Assembly (NCBI RefSeq): GCF_014303735.1
Contig: NZ_CP060296.1
Coordinates: 4,485,501 to 4,549,500, forward strand
Length of the DNA: 64,000 nucleotides
Source of the DNA: Variovorax sp. PAMC28562
GTDB lineage: Bacteria > Pseudomonadota > Gammaproteobacteria > Burkholderiales > Burkholderiaceae_C
Direction: 5' to 3'
Shown one piece after another: positions 1 to 7,438 of the stretch. Numbering within the stretch: position 1 is the stretch's first letter; each line of letters opens with the position of its first letter. Below the pieces are notes generated by a model. The model was not told the origin of the DNA. It did not search any database and was given only the letters and a program-made list of their open reading frames with translations. A program made the translations under genes and the position numbers.

Positions 1-129
1 CGTGATCTGCTGCAGAAAATCCTCGACGACACCGAGGAGCACATTGATTTCCTTGAAACGCAGATCGATCTGGTCGGCAAGGTTGGACTGCAAAATTACC
101 TGCAGAGCCAGATGGGCCAACACGAATAA
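1..129 (+). CDS. bfr: Bacterioferritin, C-terminal fragment
   Basis: Only the last 42 codons are in the window; the gene begins upstream. The visible peptide contains [19 protein letters not shown] followed by [11 protein letters not shown], the end of the fourth helix and the short C-terminal helix typical of bacterioferritins. In the family, the Glu/His pair in the TEEH stretch helps form the di-iron ferroxidase centre. Bacterioferritin stores iron in a 24-subunit cytoplasmic shell. A strong terminator follows directly. The next genes are also iron-linked, and its electron-donating partner Bfd lies about 5 kb downstream. Identification from the C-terminal signature is firm, although most of the protein is unseen. 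Confidence 0.9.
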   Translation, partial: RDLLQKILDDTEEHIDFLETQIDLVGKVGLQNYLQSQMGQHE

Positions 130-149
130 GGCAGCCCTGTCTTGACAAA

Positions 150-181
150 CAAAGCGGGGCCTCGGCCCCGCTTTGTTTTTT
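150..181 (+). terminator. Rho-independent terminator after bfr
   Basis: A 12-bp stem (CAAAGCGGGGCC / GGCCCCGCTTTG) with a very small loop is followed by a run of T. It lies 20 bases past the bfr stop codon and separates bfr from the PepSY operon. Confidence 0.9.
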
Positions 182-300
182 GGCTTTACCTGCCGTTTAC
201 CCAAGCTACCATGCTATCTATTCGATAGCTCCGCTGGCAATCAGGCGGGGCTATGCGGGCCATTCTCCCCACCATAGACCTGCCTCCAACTGCTATCGGA

Positions 301-319
301 AATAGTATTCATTCTCATT
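301..319 (+). promoter_or_regulatory. Fur box upstream of the PepSY-DUF2271-ApbE operon
   Basis: The 19 bases AATAGTATTCATTCTCATT match the Fur-box consensus AATGAGAATCATTCTCATT at 15 positions, and the right half is perfect. The site lies just before the translation start region of the first gene, so Fur bound there would block the promoter or early elongation. This fits iron-repressed expression, as for the two other Fur-like sites in the window. Confidence 0.6.
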
Positions 320-332
320 TGTGAGGATAGAA

Positions 333-1010
333 TTGCAGCCTCCGATGACAGCAGCAGCCCCCTCCTCCGCCACTGACAACCGCCGACGCGCCTACTGGCT
401 CAAGACACTGCACGAGTGGCACTGGGTGAGTTCGGCGATGTGCCTGATCGGGTTGATTCTTTTCAGTGTGACTGGCTTCACCCTTAACCACGCAGGCCAG
501 ATCGAAGCCAAGCCGGCAGTCACCAATCGCCACGCGAAGCTCGACGCGGCACTGCAGTCCAGGCTTGAAAGTCGAACCGCGGTAGTCAAGGCAGATAAAG
601 CGAGCAAAGGCAAAGCGCCCATGCCGGTCGAACTGCATTCATGGCTACAGAAACAGTTTGCGGTCGACACCTCGGGCCGCGACGCCGAATGGTCCGATGA
701 CGAGATCTATCTATCGCTGCCCCGTCCCGGTGGCGATGCGTGGTTGCGTGTCAGCCTTACCGAGGGCGATGCCGAATACGAGCGCACCGACCGAGGCTGG
801 CTCTCGTATCTGAACGATCTCCATAAAGGCCGCAACACCGGTAAGGCGTGGAGCTGGTTCATCGACATTTTTGCAGGCGCCGCGTTGGTCTTCTCGATCA
901 CCGGCCTGTTCATTCTCAAGATGCACGCGGGCAACCGACCGTTCACCTGGCCGATGGTCGGCATGGGCTTCGTCATTCCTGTGGTGCTTGCGCTGCTCTT
1001 TATTCATTGA
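333..1010 (+). CDS. PepSY-associated transmembrane protein
   Basis: An inner-membrane protein of about 225 residues. A membrane helix lies near residues 32-52 (MCLIGLILFSVTGFTLNH), then a roughly 110-residue periplasmic segment, then two C-terminal helices (IFAGAALVFSITGLFILK and GFVIPVVLALLFIH). This is the layout of short PepSY_TM proteins in iron-uptake and flavin-based electron-transfer loci. The likely role (inference) is to carry electrons across the membrane to periplasmic partners encoded next to it. The start is uncertain. GTG at 321 abuts the Fur box, TTG at 333 has GAGGA five bases upstream, and ATG at 345 lacks a well-placed ribosome site; I chose 333. It is the first gene of a five-gene operon ending at 4951. 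Confidence 0.7.
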   Translation: MQPPMTAAAPSSATDNRRRAYWLKTLHEWHWVSSAMCLIGLILFSVTGFTLNHAGQIEAKPAVTNRHAKLDAALQSRLESRTAVVKADKASKGKAPMPVELHSWLQKQFAVDTSGRDAEWSDDEIYLSLPRPGGDAWLRVSLTEGDAEYERTDRGWLSYLNDLHKGRNTGKAWSWFIDIFAGAALVFSITGLFILKMHAGNRPFTWPMVGMGFVIPVVLALLFIH

Positions 1011-1031
1011 CTCCTTTCCAAGAGGTTTTAC

Positions 1032-1565
1032 GTGCAACTTCGCTATGCCCTGGCCCCGCTCACCGCTTCGGTCCTGTTCGCCGCCCCGGCCCTCGCTGGC
1101 GGCTTGGGCGTGAACATCGAGGTGCCGCGCCTTAGCGGGTCGGAATACCACCGCCCTTACGTTGCCGCGTGGATCGAACGTGCCGACAATTCGCTCGAAA
1201 CCACGCTCGCGGTCTGGTACGACGTGCGCACCAAGACCAACAACCCCGAAGGCGAAGGCACCAAGTGGCTGAAAGATCTGCGCCAGTGGTGGCGCCGCGG
1301 TGGACGAGAGCTCGCAGTGCCTGCCGACGGCATCACGGGCGCCACCAAGCCGGTCGGCAAACAACAACTCAACTTCACCGAAGGCACGGGTGCGATGCCC
1401 AATCTCGCTGCGGGCTCATACAAGCTGGTGGTCGAAGCCGCACGCGAAGCCGGTGGGCGCGAAGTCGTGAGCATCCCGTTCCAGTGGCCGCCGAATTCCT
1501 CACAGCCCAAGGTGGCAACGGGCAAGGAAGAGCTGGGCGAAATTACTCTCCAACTCAAACCGTGA
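1032..1565 (+). CDS. Exported DUF2271 protein, predicted FMN carrier
   Basis: 177 residues with a clear Sec signal peptide (hydrophobic core LTASVLFAAP, cleavage near ALA-GG at about residue 22). The body matches the DUF2271 family, with VAAWIERADNSLETTLAVWY followed by a Trp/Arg-rich WLKDLRQWWRR. Residues 99-105 read DGITGAT, which fits the Dxx(T/S)GA(T/S) motif where ApbE attaches FMN through a phosphoester; Thr105 would be the acceptor. With apbE two genes downstream and a flavoprotein reductase at the operon end, I infer a periplasmic flavinylated electron carrier. The gene starts with GTG, 21 bases after the PepSY gene, with AAGAGG as ribosome site. Family assignment is good; flavinylation is a prediction. 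Confidence 0.75.
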   Translation: MQLRYALAPLTASVLFAAPALAGGLGVNIEVPRLSGSEYHRPYVAAWIERADNSLETTLAVWYDVRTKTNNPEGEGTKWLKDLRQWWRRGGRELAVPADGITGATKPVGKQQLNFTEGTGAMPNLAAGSYKLVVEAAREAGGREVVSIPFQWPPNSSQPKVATGKEELGEITLQLKP

Positions 1566-1617
1566 TCCGGGCAAACGTCAAGATTGATCGATCCACTCTC
1601 AGTCACCGGAGTCAGCT

Positions 1618-2424
1618 ATGAAAATTTCCGTTCTCTCGACCGCCGCCACGGCCCTCGCCCTTACCACCGTGCTCGGAACGGCCCAAGCGCACAACGCCTG
1701 GTTACTGCCTTCGACCACTGTATTTTCAAAGGCCGACGTCGTCAGCATCGATGCTGCCGTGTCGAACGATCTGTTTGTCGCCAACCACGCTCCGCTGCGT
1801 CTTGACGGCCTTTTGATCACAGCGCCGGACGGCAGCACGATCAAACCCGAGAACGAAGCCAAGCTCAAGCAACGCACCGTGTTCGACGTCGCTGTGGCGC
1901 AGCCGGGCACTTACCGCATTGCGGTCATCAATTCCGGCGCGTTCGCTTCCTGGAAAGACAAGGCCGGTGCGCAAAAACGGGCGCGTGGTACGGCGGAAAC
2001 CATCGCCAGGGAAGTCCCGGCCGACGCGACCGATGTGGTCATCTCGCAATCGTCGGGCCGCATCGAAACCTTCGTTACCGTCGGCAAGCCATCTTTGCTG
2101 AAGCCGATCGGCCAAGGACTGGAACTCATCTCGACCGGAAGTCCGACCGATCTCGTCAAGGGCGAGAAGACGAGCTTCACGCTGAACCTCGACGGCCAGC
2201 CCGCCAAGGATCTCGAAGTGACGGTGACCGCCGGCAACACGCAGTATCGCGACAAGCTGCAGGAAACGAAGATCAAGACCGACGCCAAAGGTCAGTTCAC
2301 CGTGACCTGGCCGAACGCCGGCATGTATTGGCTCGACGCCAACACCAAAGACGACAAGACCACCGTGCCACAAGCCAAAGAACGGCGTCTGAGCTACGCG
2401 GCCACGCTGGAAGTCATGCCCTGA
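1618..2424 (+). CDS. Exported DUF4198 protein
   Basis: 268 residues beginning with a signal peptide (LSTAATALALTTVLGTAQA). Predicted cleavage after AQA leaves a mature protein starting HNAWLLPS, typical of DUF4198 proteins, some of which sit with metal transporters. Two beta-sandwich regions follow. The C-terminal one (about residues 180-268) includes LEVTVTAGNTQYRD and FTVTWPNAGMYWLDA, resembling carboxypeptidase-regulatory or NikM-like folds. An N-terminal His can act as a metal ligand in periplasmic proteins, so metal handling is plausible but unproven. It lies 52 bases after the DUF2271 gene, in the same iron-regulated operon. No enzymatic motif was recognised. Confidence 0.7.
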   Translation: MKISVLSTAATALALTTVLGTAQAHNAWLLPSTTVFSKADVVSIDAAVSNDLFVANHAPLRLDGLLITAPDGSTIKPENEAKLKQRTVFDVAVAQPGTYRIAVINSGAFASWKDKAGAQKRARGTAETIAREVPADATDVVISQSSGRIETFVTVGKPSLLKPIGQGLELISTGSPTDLVKGEKTSFTLNLDGQPAKDLEVTVTAGNTQYRDKLQETKIKTDAKGQFTVTWPNAGMYWLDANTKDDKTTVPQAKERRLSYAATLEVMP

Positions 2425-2426
2425 AC

Positions 2427-3506
2427 GTGCATCGCGACCTTGCTCATTCAAGCTTAGACGCGCCGGCTCGCCCTGCGGCGCCTTCTTTTGCCATTCGGCG
2501 TGCCGGCGGCTATGCCAATCTTGCGGTGCCGCGCCGCGCGGACCCGGTGCGCTTGCAGCAGCTGGGCGGTCGCACGATGGGCACGACGTGGTCGCTGCGT
2601 TTCGACAACCCGCGCATGCTTCCATTGCCGCAAGTGCGTTCCGTCATCGACGAATCACTGGCGCGCGTGATCGGCCAGATGAGTCATTGGGAACCCGCAT
2701 CGGACATCAGTCGATTCAACGCGGCGCCCGCAGGCTCGCGTCACACCATCGCCCCGGAGTTTCGCGATGTCCTGATGTGCGCGCTACGGTGGGCCGAGGC
2801 CAGCGGCAACGCGATCGATCCCACGATCGGCGCGCTCGTTGGCTGTTGGGCTTTCGGTCCGGACGCAGACGAGTCGACGGCGGCATTCGTTCCGTCGGCC
2901 GATGCAGTCGCCGGTGCGCGCGCGCGCACCGGGTGGCAAGGGCTTGACTTCGACGCAGCGACCGCAACGTTGCTCCAGCCGGGCGGTTTGGCGCTCGATT
3001 TTTCAGGCATCGCAAAAGGCTTTGCCGTCGACCATTGCGTCGCGTCGCTTCACGCAATCGGGCTGCATGACTTGCTGATGGAGATCGGTGGCGAACTCCG
3101 CGGCGCCGGACGGCGACCAGACGGTCATCCATGGCAAGTCATGATCGACTCGCCGCTTTCCGAAACCGACGACACGCCGCAACGTGTGCAACTCAACGAC
3201 CTTGCCATCGCAACGTCCGGCGACCGCTGGCACACGCGCGAGCGCGACGGCAGGCGCTGGTCGCACACCATCGATCCACGCAGCGGCGAGCCGGTTTCAA
3301 ACGAACTCGCTGCGGTGACCGTGCTGCATCGGTCCTGCATGGAAGCAGACGCACTGGCGACGGTGCTCACGGTTCTCGGGCCCGTCGACGGCATGGCGTT
3401 TGCGGAGACGGGTGACATCGCCGCACGGTTCGTTTGCCGGGGCACCGACGCGCTGGACGTGCGCGCCAGCTCGGCGTGGAATTCACGCGATACCTTGGCG
3501 CAATGA
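2427..3506 (+). CDS. apbE: FAD:protein FMN transferase (ApbE family)
   Basis: About 359 residues. ApbE hallmarks are all present: GGRTMGTTWSLRF near the start, LDFSGIAKGFAVDH in the middle, a TSGD stretch and HTIDPRSGEP in the C-terminal third. The enzyme transfers FMN from FAD onto Thr/Ser of target proteins, using Mg2+. The obvious local target is the DUF2271 protein with its DGITGAT motif. The chosen GTG lies two bases after the DUF4198 stop; the frame stays open further upstream. No convincing signal or lipoprotein peptide is visible in either version, which is odd because most ApbE proteins act outside the cytoplasm. The gene overlaps the next one by ATGA. Confidence 0.85.
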   Translation: MHRDLAHSSLDAPARPAAPSFAIRRAGGYANLAVPRRADPVRLQQLGGRTMGTTWSLRFDNPRMLPLPQVRSVIDESLARVIGQMSHWEPASDISRFNAAPAGSRHTIAPEFRDVLMCALRWAEASGNAIDPTIGALVGCWAFGPDADESTAAFVPSADAVAGARARTGWQGLDFDAATATLLQPGGLALDFSGIAKGFAVDHCVASLHAIGLHDLLMEIGGELRGAGRRPDGHPWQVMIDSPLSETDDTPQRVQLNDLAIATSGDRWHTRERDGRRWSHTIDPRSGEPVSNELAAVTVLHRSCMEADALATVLTVLGPVDGMAFAETGDIAARFVCRGTDALDVRASSAWNSRDTLAQ

Positions 3507-4951
3507 GCGACATGTTGGTCCGCACGGTGGGCGCAGGCGCGACGCTGCTGTGCTACGCCGCGTTGTGTTCGGCGGTGTTCATCAGGCAGCGCAGACGGCA
3601 CGCTGCAAAGCGTCTGGCGGCGCAAGCGCTGGCCGGCGATGGCACCACAGAACCAGCCCTGGTCCTGTTCGCCAGCCAGACCGGGCAAGCCGAATCGATC
3701 GCTTGGGAAACCGCGCGCTGGTTGCACGACGCGGGCACGTCGACGCGTGTATTGCCGCTCGACGAGGTCGATGCGACGACCCTCGAAAGCGCAAAACGCG
3801 CCTTCGTTATCGCCAGCACCTATGGCGAAGGCGATGCGCCGGATGGCGCCGCCGTCTTCGCGGAGAAAGTGATGGGCCTGTCGCTGAAACTGCCGGCGCT
3901 GCGCTACGCCGTCCTCGCTTTGGGCGACCGTGGCTACGACAATTTCTGCGGCTTCGGGCGAGACATCGACAAGTGGCTGACACGCACCGGCGCCCGACCG
4001 ATGGTGGCGCGCATCGATGTCGACAACGGAGATCCGGCGGCCTTGGCCCAATGGCGGGCGCATTGGCGAACCCCGGCTACAGACGACGCGGTCAGCTCAG
4101 GTGAAACAACTTCGAGTGGCGCGGCAACCGGTGAAACCGGCCTGTTCGCTCCCTGGCAGCTTGTCTCGCGAGTGCTGTTGAACGCCGGCAGCGCTGGCGC
4201 GCCGATCTATCAACTCGCGTTCGGACCGCCGCGCAGCGTTGTTGCGGACTGGCGTTCCGGCGACCTCGTGCAGATTCAGCTTGCTGGCGATGCCGGGAGG
4301 CTGCGCGACTACTCCATCGCATCGATCGCCATCGATGGTCAGCTCGAATTGATGGTGCGGCAAGAGCAACACCCCGATGGCACGCTGGGCGCGGCATCGG
4401 GCTTGCTGACGTCGACTCTCTTGATCGGCGACACGGTTGCGATGCGCCTTCGGCCGCACGCGCGTTTTCGGCTCGAGGGCAACGCCAATCGGCCGCTCAT
4501 CCTCATCGGTAACGGAACTGGCCTCGCCGGTTTGCGCAGCCACCTGCGAGCGCGAGATCCACAGGGCGCAATCGATACCGCGCCTCCAATCGCTGCCAGC
4601 CGGAAAGCGTCCGCTGCTACCGCGGACAACTGGTTGATCTTCGGCGAGCGCAACGCTGCGAACGACTTTCTCTGTCAGGCGGAGATTGAGGCCTGGCAGC
4701 TCAATGGTCATTTGCAGCGTCTAGACATGGTTTTTTCGCGCGATCAGCCCGAACGACTCTATGTTCAGCACAGGTTGCTGCGGCACGCCGACGAACTGAC
4801 GAACTGGGTTAAGCGCGGCGCGGCGATCTACGTGTGTGGCAGCGTGAAAGGCATGGCGTCGGGCGTGGACGCTGCGCTGCGGCAGATCCTCGGTGAGGCG
4901 GAACTGAACGCGTTATCGCGCGAAGGCCGCTACCGACGCGACGTCTACTAA
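3503..4951 (+). CDS. Membrane-anchored flavodoxin/FNR-type reductase (CysJ-like)
   Basis: 482 residues. An N-terminal membrane helix (about 7-25, VGAGATLLCYAALCSAVF) leads into a flavodoxin domain (about 50-190) with the FMN loops VLFASQTGQAES, STYGEGDAPDG and LGDRGYDNFCGFG. The second half is a ferredoxin-NADP reductase module: RDYSIASI binds FAD, LILIGNGTGLAGLRS and NWLIFGERN bind NADPH, and the chain ends YRRDVY as in sulfite reductase flavoprotein CysJ. The FAD insert is shorter than in true CysJ and no cysI is nearby, so assimilatory sulfite reduction is unlikely. It probably feeds NADPH electrons into the PepSY/DUF2271 system. The start is the ATGA overlap with apbE. Confidence 0.8.
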   Translation: MSDMLVRTVGAGATLLCYAALCSAVFIRQRRRHAAKRLAAQALAGDGTTEPALVLFASQTGQAESIAWETARWLHDAGTSTRVLPLDEVDATTLESAKRAFVIASTYGEGDAPDGAAVFAEKVMGLSLKLPALRYAVLALGDRGYDNFCGFGRDIDKWLTRTGARPMVARIDVDNGDPAALAQWRAHWRTPATDDAVSSGETTSSGAATGETGLFAPWQLVSRVLLNAGSAGAPIYQLAFGPPRSVVADWRSGDLVQIQLAGDAGRLRDYSIASIAIDGQLELMVRQEQHPDGTLGAASGLLTSTLLIGDTVAMRLRPHARFRLEGNANRPLILIGNGTGLAGLRSHLRARDPQGAIDTAPPIAASRKASAATADNWLIFGERNAANDFLCQAEIEAWQLNGHLQRLDMVFSRDQPERLYVQHRLLRHADELTNWVKRGAAIYVCGSVKGMASGVDAALRQILGEAELNALSREGRYRRDVY

Positions 4952-5012
4952 GAAATATCCAGCCTGCTTCTGACCATGACCCTCCTGAACGCTTGACAGC
5001 CGTCAATAGCGA

Positions 5013-5042
5013 TTGCAAATGCGACAGATTCGTATTTATAAT
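5013..5042 (+). promoter_or_regulatory. Fur-overlapped promoter of bfd-tonB-exbBD
   Basis: TTGCAA (5013-5018) and a perfect TATAAT (5037-5042) are separated by 18 bases. The spacer holds an inverted repeat, AAATGCGA-N5-TCGTATTT (5017-5037), matching the Fur-box consensus at 13 of 19 positions. A repressor bound there would cover the whole sigma-70 promoter. Confidence 0.65.
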
Positions 5043-5083
5043 CAGGCTTCTAAAACAGCCAGCCAATCTGCCGCTTCACCGCC

Positions 5084-5356
5084 ATGATCGTTTGCGTTTG
5101 CCGCCGAGTCTCTGATCGTGAAATCGCACGCCATGCGCGCGCTGGCATGACCTTCGATGAAGTGCAGTTCGAACTCGGCGTGGCCACCCAGTGTGGTCAG
5201 TGTGAAGGTTGCGCGCGCGATGTCGTCGCGCAGTGCAGCGCGTCGCATCCGGTAGCCGCGCTGAACCGCGAAACCGGGCAGCAGTCGATCCAGCTTGCTA
5301 ATTCCATTTCGGAAAGCAAAGCATGGAACTCTTCTCGGCACTCGGTGGCAGCCTGA
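5084..5356 (+). CDS. bfd: Bacterioferritin-associated ferredoxin
   Basis: 90 residues of the BFD-like [2Fe-2S] family. Cys4 and Cys6 (MIVCVCRRVS) and Cys37 and Cys40 (TQCGQCEGC) are the expected cluster ligands; Cys43 is an extra nearby cysteine. In other bacteria Bfd docks on bacterioferritin and supplies electrons that reduce and release stored iron. The C-terminal 40 residues are a longer, low-conservation tail and overlap a possible 24-codon gene in another frame. A Fur-type promoter lies directly upstream, consistent with making Bfd only in iron shortage. Confidence 0.9.
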   Translation: MIVCVCRRVSDREIARHARAGMTFDEVQFELGVATQCGQCEGCARDVVAQCSASHPVAALNRETGQQSIQLANSISESKAWNSSRHSVAA

Positions 5357-5397
5357 TCTTCGTGGCCGGCTCGGTCTGGTGGATATTTCGCAAGTAA
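5323..5397 (+). CDS. Possible 24-residue single-helix membrane peptide
   Basis: A 24-codon reading frame, MELFSALGGSLIFVAGSV then WWIFRK, overlaps the bfd tail in another frame. It has GGAAAG (5311-5316) six bases upstream of an ATG, one continuous hydrophobic helix, and a Trp-Trp/Arg-Lys end matching an inner-membrane interface. It sits between bfd and tonB in an iron-regulated unit. Small membrane peptides often tune nearby transporters, but no family was recognised and chance cannot be excluded. Confidence 0.4.
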   Translation: MELFSALGGSLIFVAGSVWWIFRK

Positions 5398-5457
5398 ATC
5401 GCGGTTTCTGCTGCATCGCGGGCACGTTTTGGCGTGCGCGCTCTCGAATGGTTGATC

Positions 5458-6153
5458 GTGTCTGACCGCTTTTCTTCACCGCCAACCGCGCTGGGCTTGT
5501 CCCGAAACACCGTCATCGCTGGTGGCGTCGTACTCTTTCACCTTGCCGCACTGTGGGCGTTGCAAGCAGGCCTGATTCGCAAGGCAGCAGAGATCGTCAT
5601 CCCGGTGGAAATAATCAGTCAGTTCATCGATCCCCCGAAAGAACCGCCGCCACCGCCGCCGCCCCCTCCGCCGCCGCAAAAGCAGCTGACAAAGCCGCCA
5701 CCGCCGCCGCGCCCCCAAGCCATTCGCGAGCCGCGGCCGGTGCCAACGCCGAATGCGCCGGTTGGTGTCGTGGAACCGCCGCCGCCTGCACAGCCGCCGG
5801 CTCCAGCGGCGCCGCCTACGCCTCCCGCCCCGCCAGCGCAGCCGCCCGCACCGCCGGCGCCCAAGCTGGTCGAACTGAGCGCGGGCCAGGTGCAATGGAT
5901 ACGCAAGCCGTCGCCCGCCTATCCCGCGATGAGTAAAAAGCTCAACGAGAGCGGGACCGTGATCATCGCGGCCTACTTCAGCAGCAACGGTTCGGCCAAA
6001 CGCGCAGAGATTGCGAAATCGAGCGGCTTTGAGCGGCTCGATCGTGCCGCCGCCGACGCCGTGTTGCGCTCACAAATCACCCCTATCGTTAGCGGCAACT
6101 CAGAGACAGTTTTTCTGTTCAATGCGCCAATCAGTTTTACCCTTTCCGAATAG
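5458..6153 (+). CDS. tonB: TonB energy transducer
   Basis: About 231 residues. An N-terminal signal-anchor helix (NTVIAGGVVLFHLAALWALQ) precedes a long Pro-rich linker (roughly residues 60-140) that spans the periplasm. The C-terminal TonB domain has the YP motif (PSPAYPAMSKKLNESGTV) and ends ISFTLSE. TonB couples the proton motive force, through ExbB-ExbD, to outer-membrane siderophore or heme receptors. GTG at 5458 gives MSDRFSS, which resembles related TonB starts; an in-frame GTG at 5434 is the alternative. The Pro codons form a CCG/CCN-rich tract at about 5640-5870, prone to length change. exbB and exbD follow at once. Confidence 0.9.
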   Translation: MSDRFSSPPTALGLSRNTVIAGGVVLFHLAALWALQAGLIRKAAEIVIPVEIISQFIDPPKEPPPPPPPPPPPQKQLTKPPPPPRPQAIREPRPVPTPNAPVGVVEPPPPAQPPAPAAPPTPPAPPAQPPAPPAPKLVELSAGQVQWIRKPSPAYPAMSKKLNESGTVIIAAYFSSNGSAKRAEIAKSSGFERLDRAAADAVLRSQITPIVSGNSETVFLFNAPISFTLSE

Positions 6154-6166
6154 CCTGGACCCCCGT

Positions 6167-6883
6167 ATGAACAATCAATTTGGCCTGATGAACCTCTGGA
6201 ATCAGGGCGACATCGTCACCAAGGCCGTGGCCGTGATGCTGATCGGCATGTCGCTCGCATCCTGGATCGTCATCATCATCAAGGCGGTCGACGTCATCAA
6301 ATACAAGCGACTGGCAAAGCACTCATCGGATTTTTGGCACAGCGAAGATTTTGCGACGGCACTGCAAAAACTCGGCAAGGACGACAGCAATCCGTTTCGC
6401 GTGCTGGCACTCGAGGGCCGTGAAGCGACTGCGCACCACCGCAATACCAAGGCGCATCTGCACGACACGCTCGATGTGAGCGACTGGGTCACGCGCAGCT
6501 TGCGCAATGGCATCGACGAGTTCACCGCCCGCCTTCAAACCGGCTTGGCGATCCTTGCATCTGTGGGGTCCACGGCACCTTTCATCGGCCTGTTCGGTAC
6601 GGTCTGGGGCATCTACCACGCGCTGATGAGTATCAGCACGGCGGGTCAGGCCACCATCGACAAGGTCGCCGGGCCGATCGGCGAGGCACTGATCATGACG
6701 GCGCTGGGCCTGGCGGTCGCCATCCCAGCTGTACTCGGCTACAACGCACTGGTACGCGGCAACAAGTTCGTGCTGACCAAGCTCAACAGCTTCGCGCATG
6801 ACCTGCATGCCTACTTCGTGACCGGCGCACGCGTCCAGAGTGGCGGCAACGAAGCCATCGTCGTGCCGCTCAAGAAAGGCTGA
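6167..6883 (+). CDS. exbB: ExbB, TonB-system proton channel subunit (MotA/TolQ/ExbB family)
   Basis: 238 residues with three membrane helices: an N-terminal one (VTKAVAVMLIGMSLASWIVI), then two after a cytoplasmic loop (AILASVGSTAPFIGLFGTVWG and ALIMTALGLAVAIPAVLGYN). The GTVWGIYHALM and AIPAVLGYNALVRGN segments are family signatures. It forms the pentameric channel that energises TonB together with ExbD. The ATG at 6167 is 13 bases after the tonB stop. The frame is open upstream, but that part only shadows tonB. The adjacent tonB and bfd make ExbB a better call than TolQ. Confidence 0.9.
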   Translation: MNNQFGLMNLWNQGDIVTKAVAVMLIGMSLASWIVIIIKAVDVIKYKRLAKHSSDFWHSEDFATALQKLGKDDSNPFRVLALEGREATAHHRNTKAHLHDTLDVSDWVTRSLRNGIDEFTARLQTGLAILASVGSTAPFIGLFGTVWGIYHALMSISTAGQATIDKVAGPIGEALIMTALGLAVAIPAVLGYNALVRGNKFVLTKLNSFAHDLHAYFVTGARVQSGGNEAIVVPLKKG

Positions 6884-6888
6884 TCGAC

Positions 6889-7302
6889 ATGGCTTTCGGA
6901 ACCCAAGATGAACCCGATGAAGTGATGAACGAGATCAATATGACGCCGCTGGTCGACGTCATGCTGGTGCTCCTCATCATCTTCATCATCACCGTGCCGG
7001 TAATGAAGCACGCCGTGGCCATCGATCTGCCTCGCGCCACGAGCGAGCCGGAGCAGAGCAAGCCGCAGAACATACTGTTCAGCGTGGCGGCCGATGGCAG
7101 CTATTACTGGAACGAACAGAAGATCGAAGACAGCGAGTTGTCGGGTCGACTGAGCGCCGAAGCGGCCAAGGAGCCACAGCCGGAGTTGCATATCCGTGGC
7201 GACAAGGCAGTGCGCTACGAGCGAGTCGCCAAGGCGATGTCGCAAGCACGTGAAGCAGGTGTGCGAAAGATCGGCTTTATCACTGAGCCCGATCAGAAAT
7301 GA
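6889..7302 (+). CDS. exbD: ExbD, TonB-system accessory subunit (ExbD/TolR family)
   Basis: 137 residues. The N-terminus MNEINMTPLVDVMLVLLIIF holds the single membrane helix with its key proton-carrying Asp (residue 23), followed by a periplasmic ExbD/TolR domain ending in KIGFITEPDQK. It works in complex with ExbB and TonB. It starts five bases after the exbB stop and ends the operon; no clear hairpin terminator follows before hemP. Confidence 0.92.
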   Translation: MAFGTQDEPDEVMNEINMTPLVDVMLVLLIIFIITVPVMKHAVAIDLPRATSEPEQSKPQNILFSVAADGSYYWNEQKIEDSELSGRLSAEAAKEPQPELHIRGDKAVRYERVAKAMSQAREAGVRKIGFITEPDQK

Positions 7303-7337
7303 AGCGCTTCGCAAGTCAATTTAGTTGATCGCCACGA

Positions 7338-7367
7338 TTGACTATGTATTTGAGAATAGTTATCATT
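7338..7367 (+). promoter_or_regulatory. Fur-overlapped promoter of hemP
   Basis: TTGACT (7338-7343) and TATCAT (7361-7366) are spaced by 17 bases. The stretch 7349-7367 (TTTGAGAATAGTTATCATT) matches the Fur-box consensus at 14 of 19 positions and covers the -10 region. Iron-dependent repression of hemP is therefore likely. Confidence 0.65.
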
Positions 7368-7438
7368 TACTCATCGATTCCGAAGCAGGCCTCAGACGGC
7401 GGTTTCGTTAGTCAGCCTCACCCGTGCAAAGGATTCAT

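Noticed and set aside
3503..4951. Sulfite reductase alpha subunit (cysJ) as literal function
   Set aside because: There is no cysI nearby, an N-terminal membrane helix is present, and the operon partners are PepSY, DUF2271 and ApbE, so assimilatory sulfite reduction is not supported.
5640..5870. CCG-type microsatellite-like tract
   Set aside because: It is explained by the proline codons of the TonB linker, although length variation there would not be surprising.
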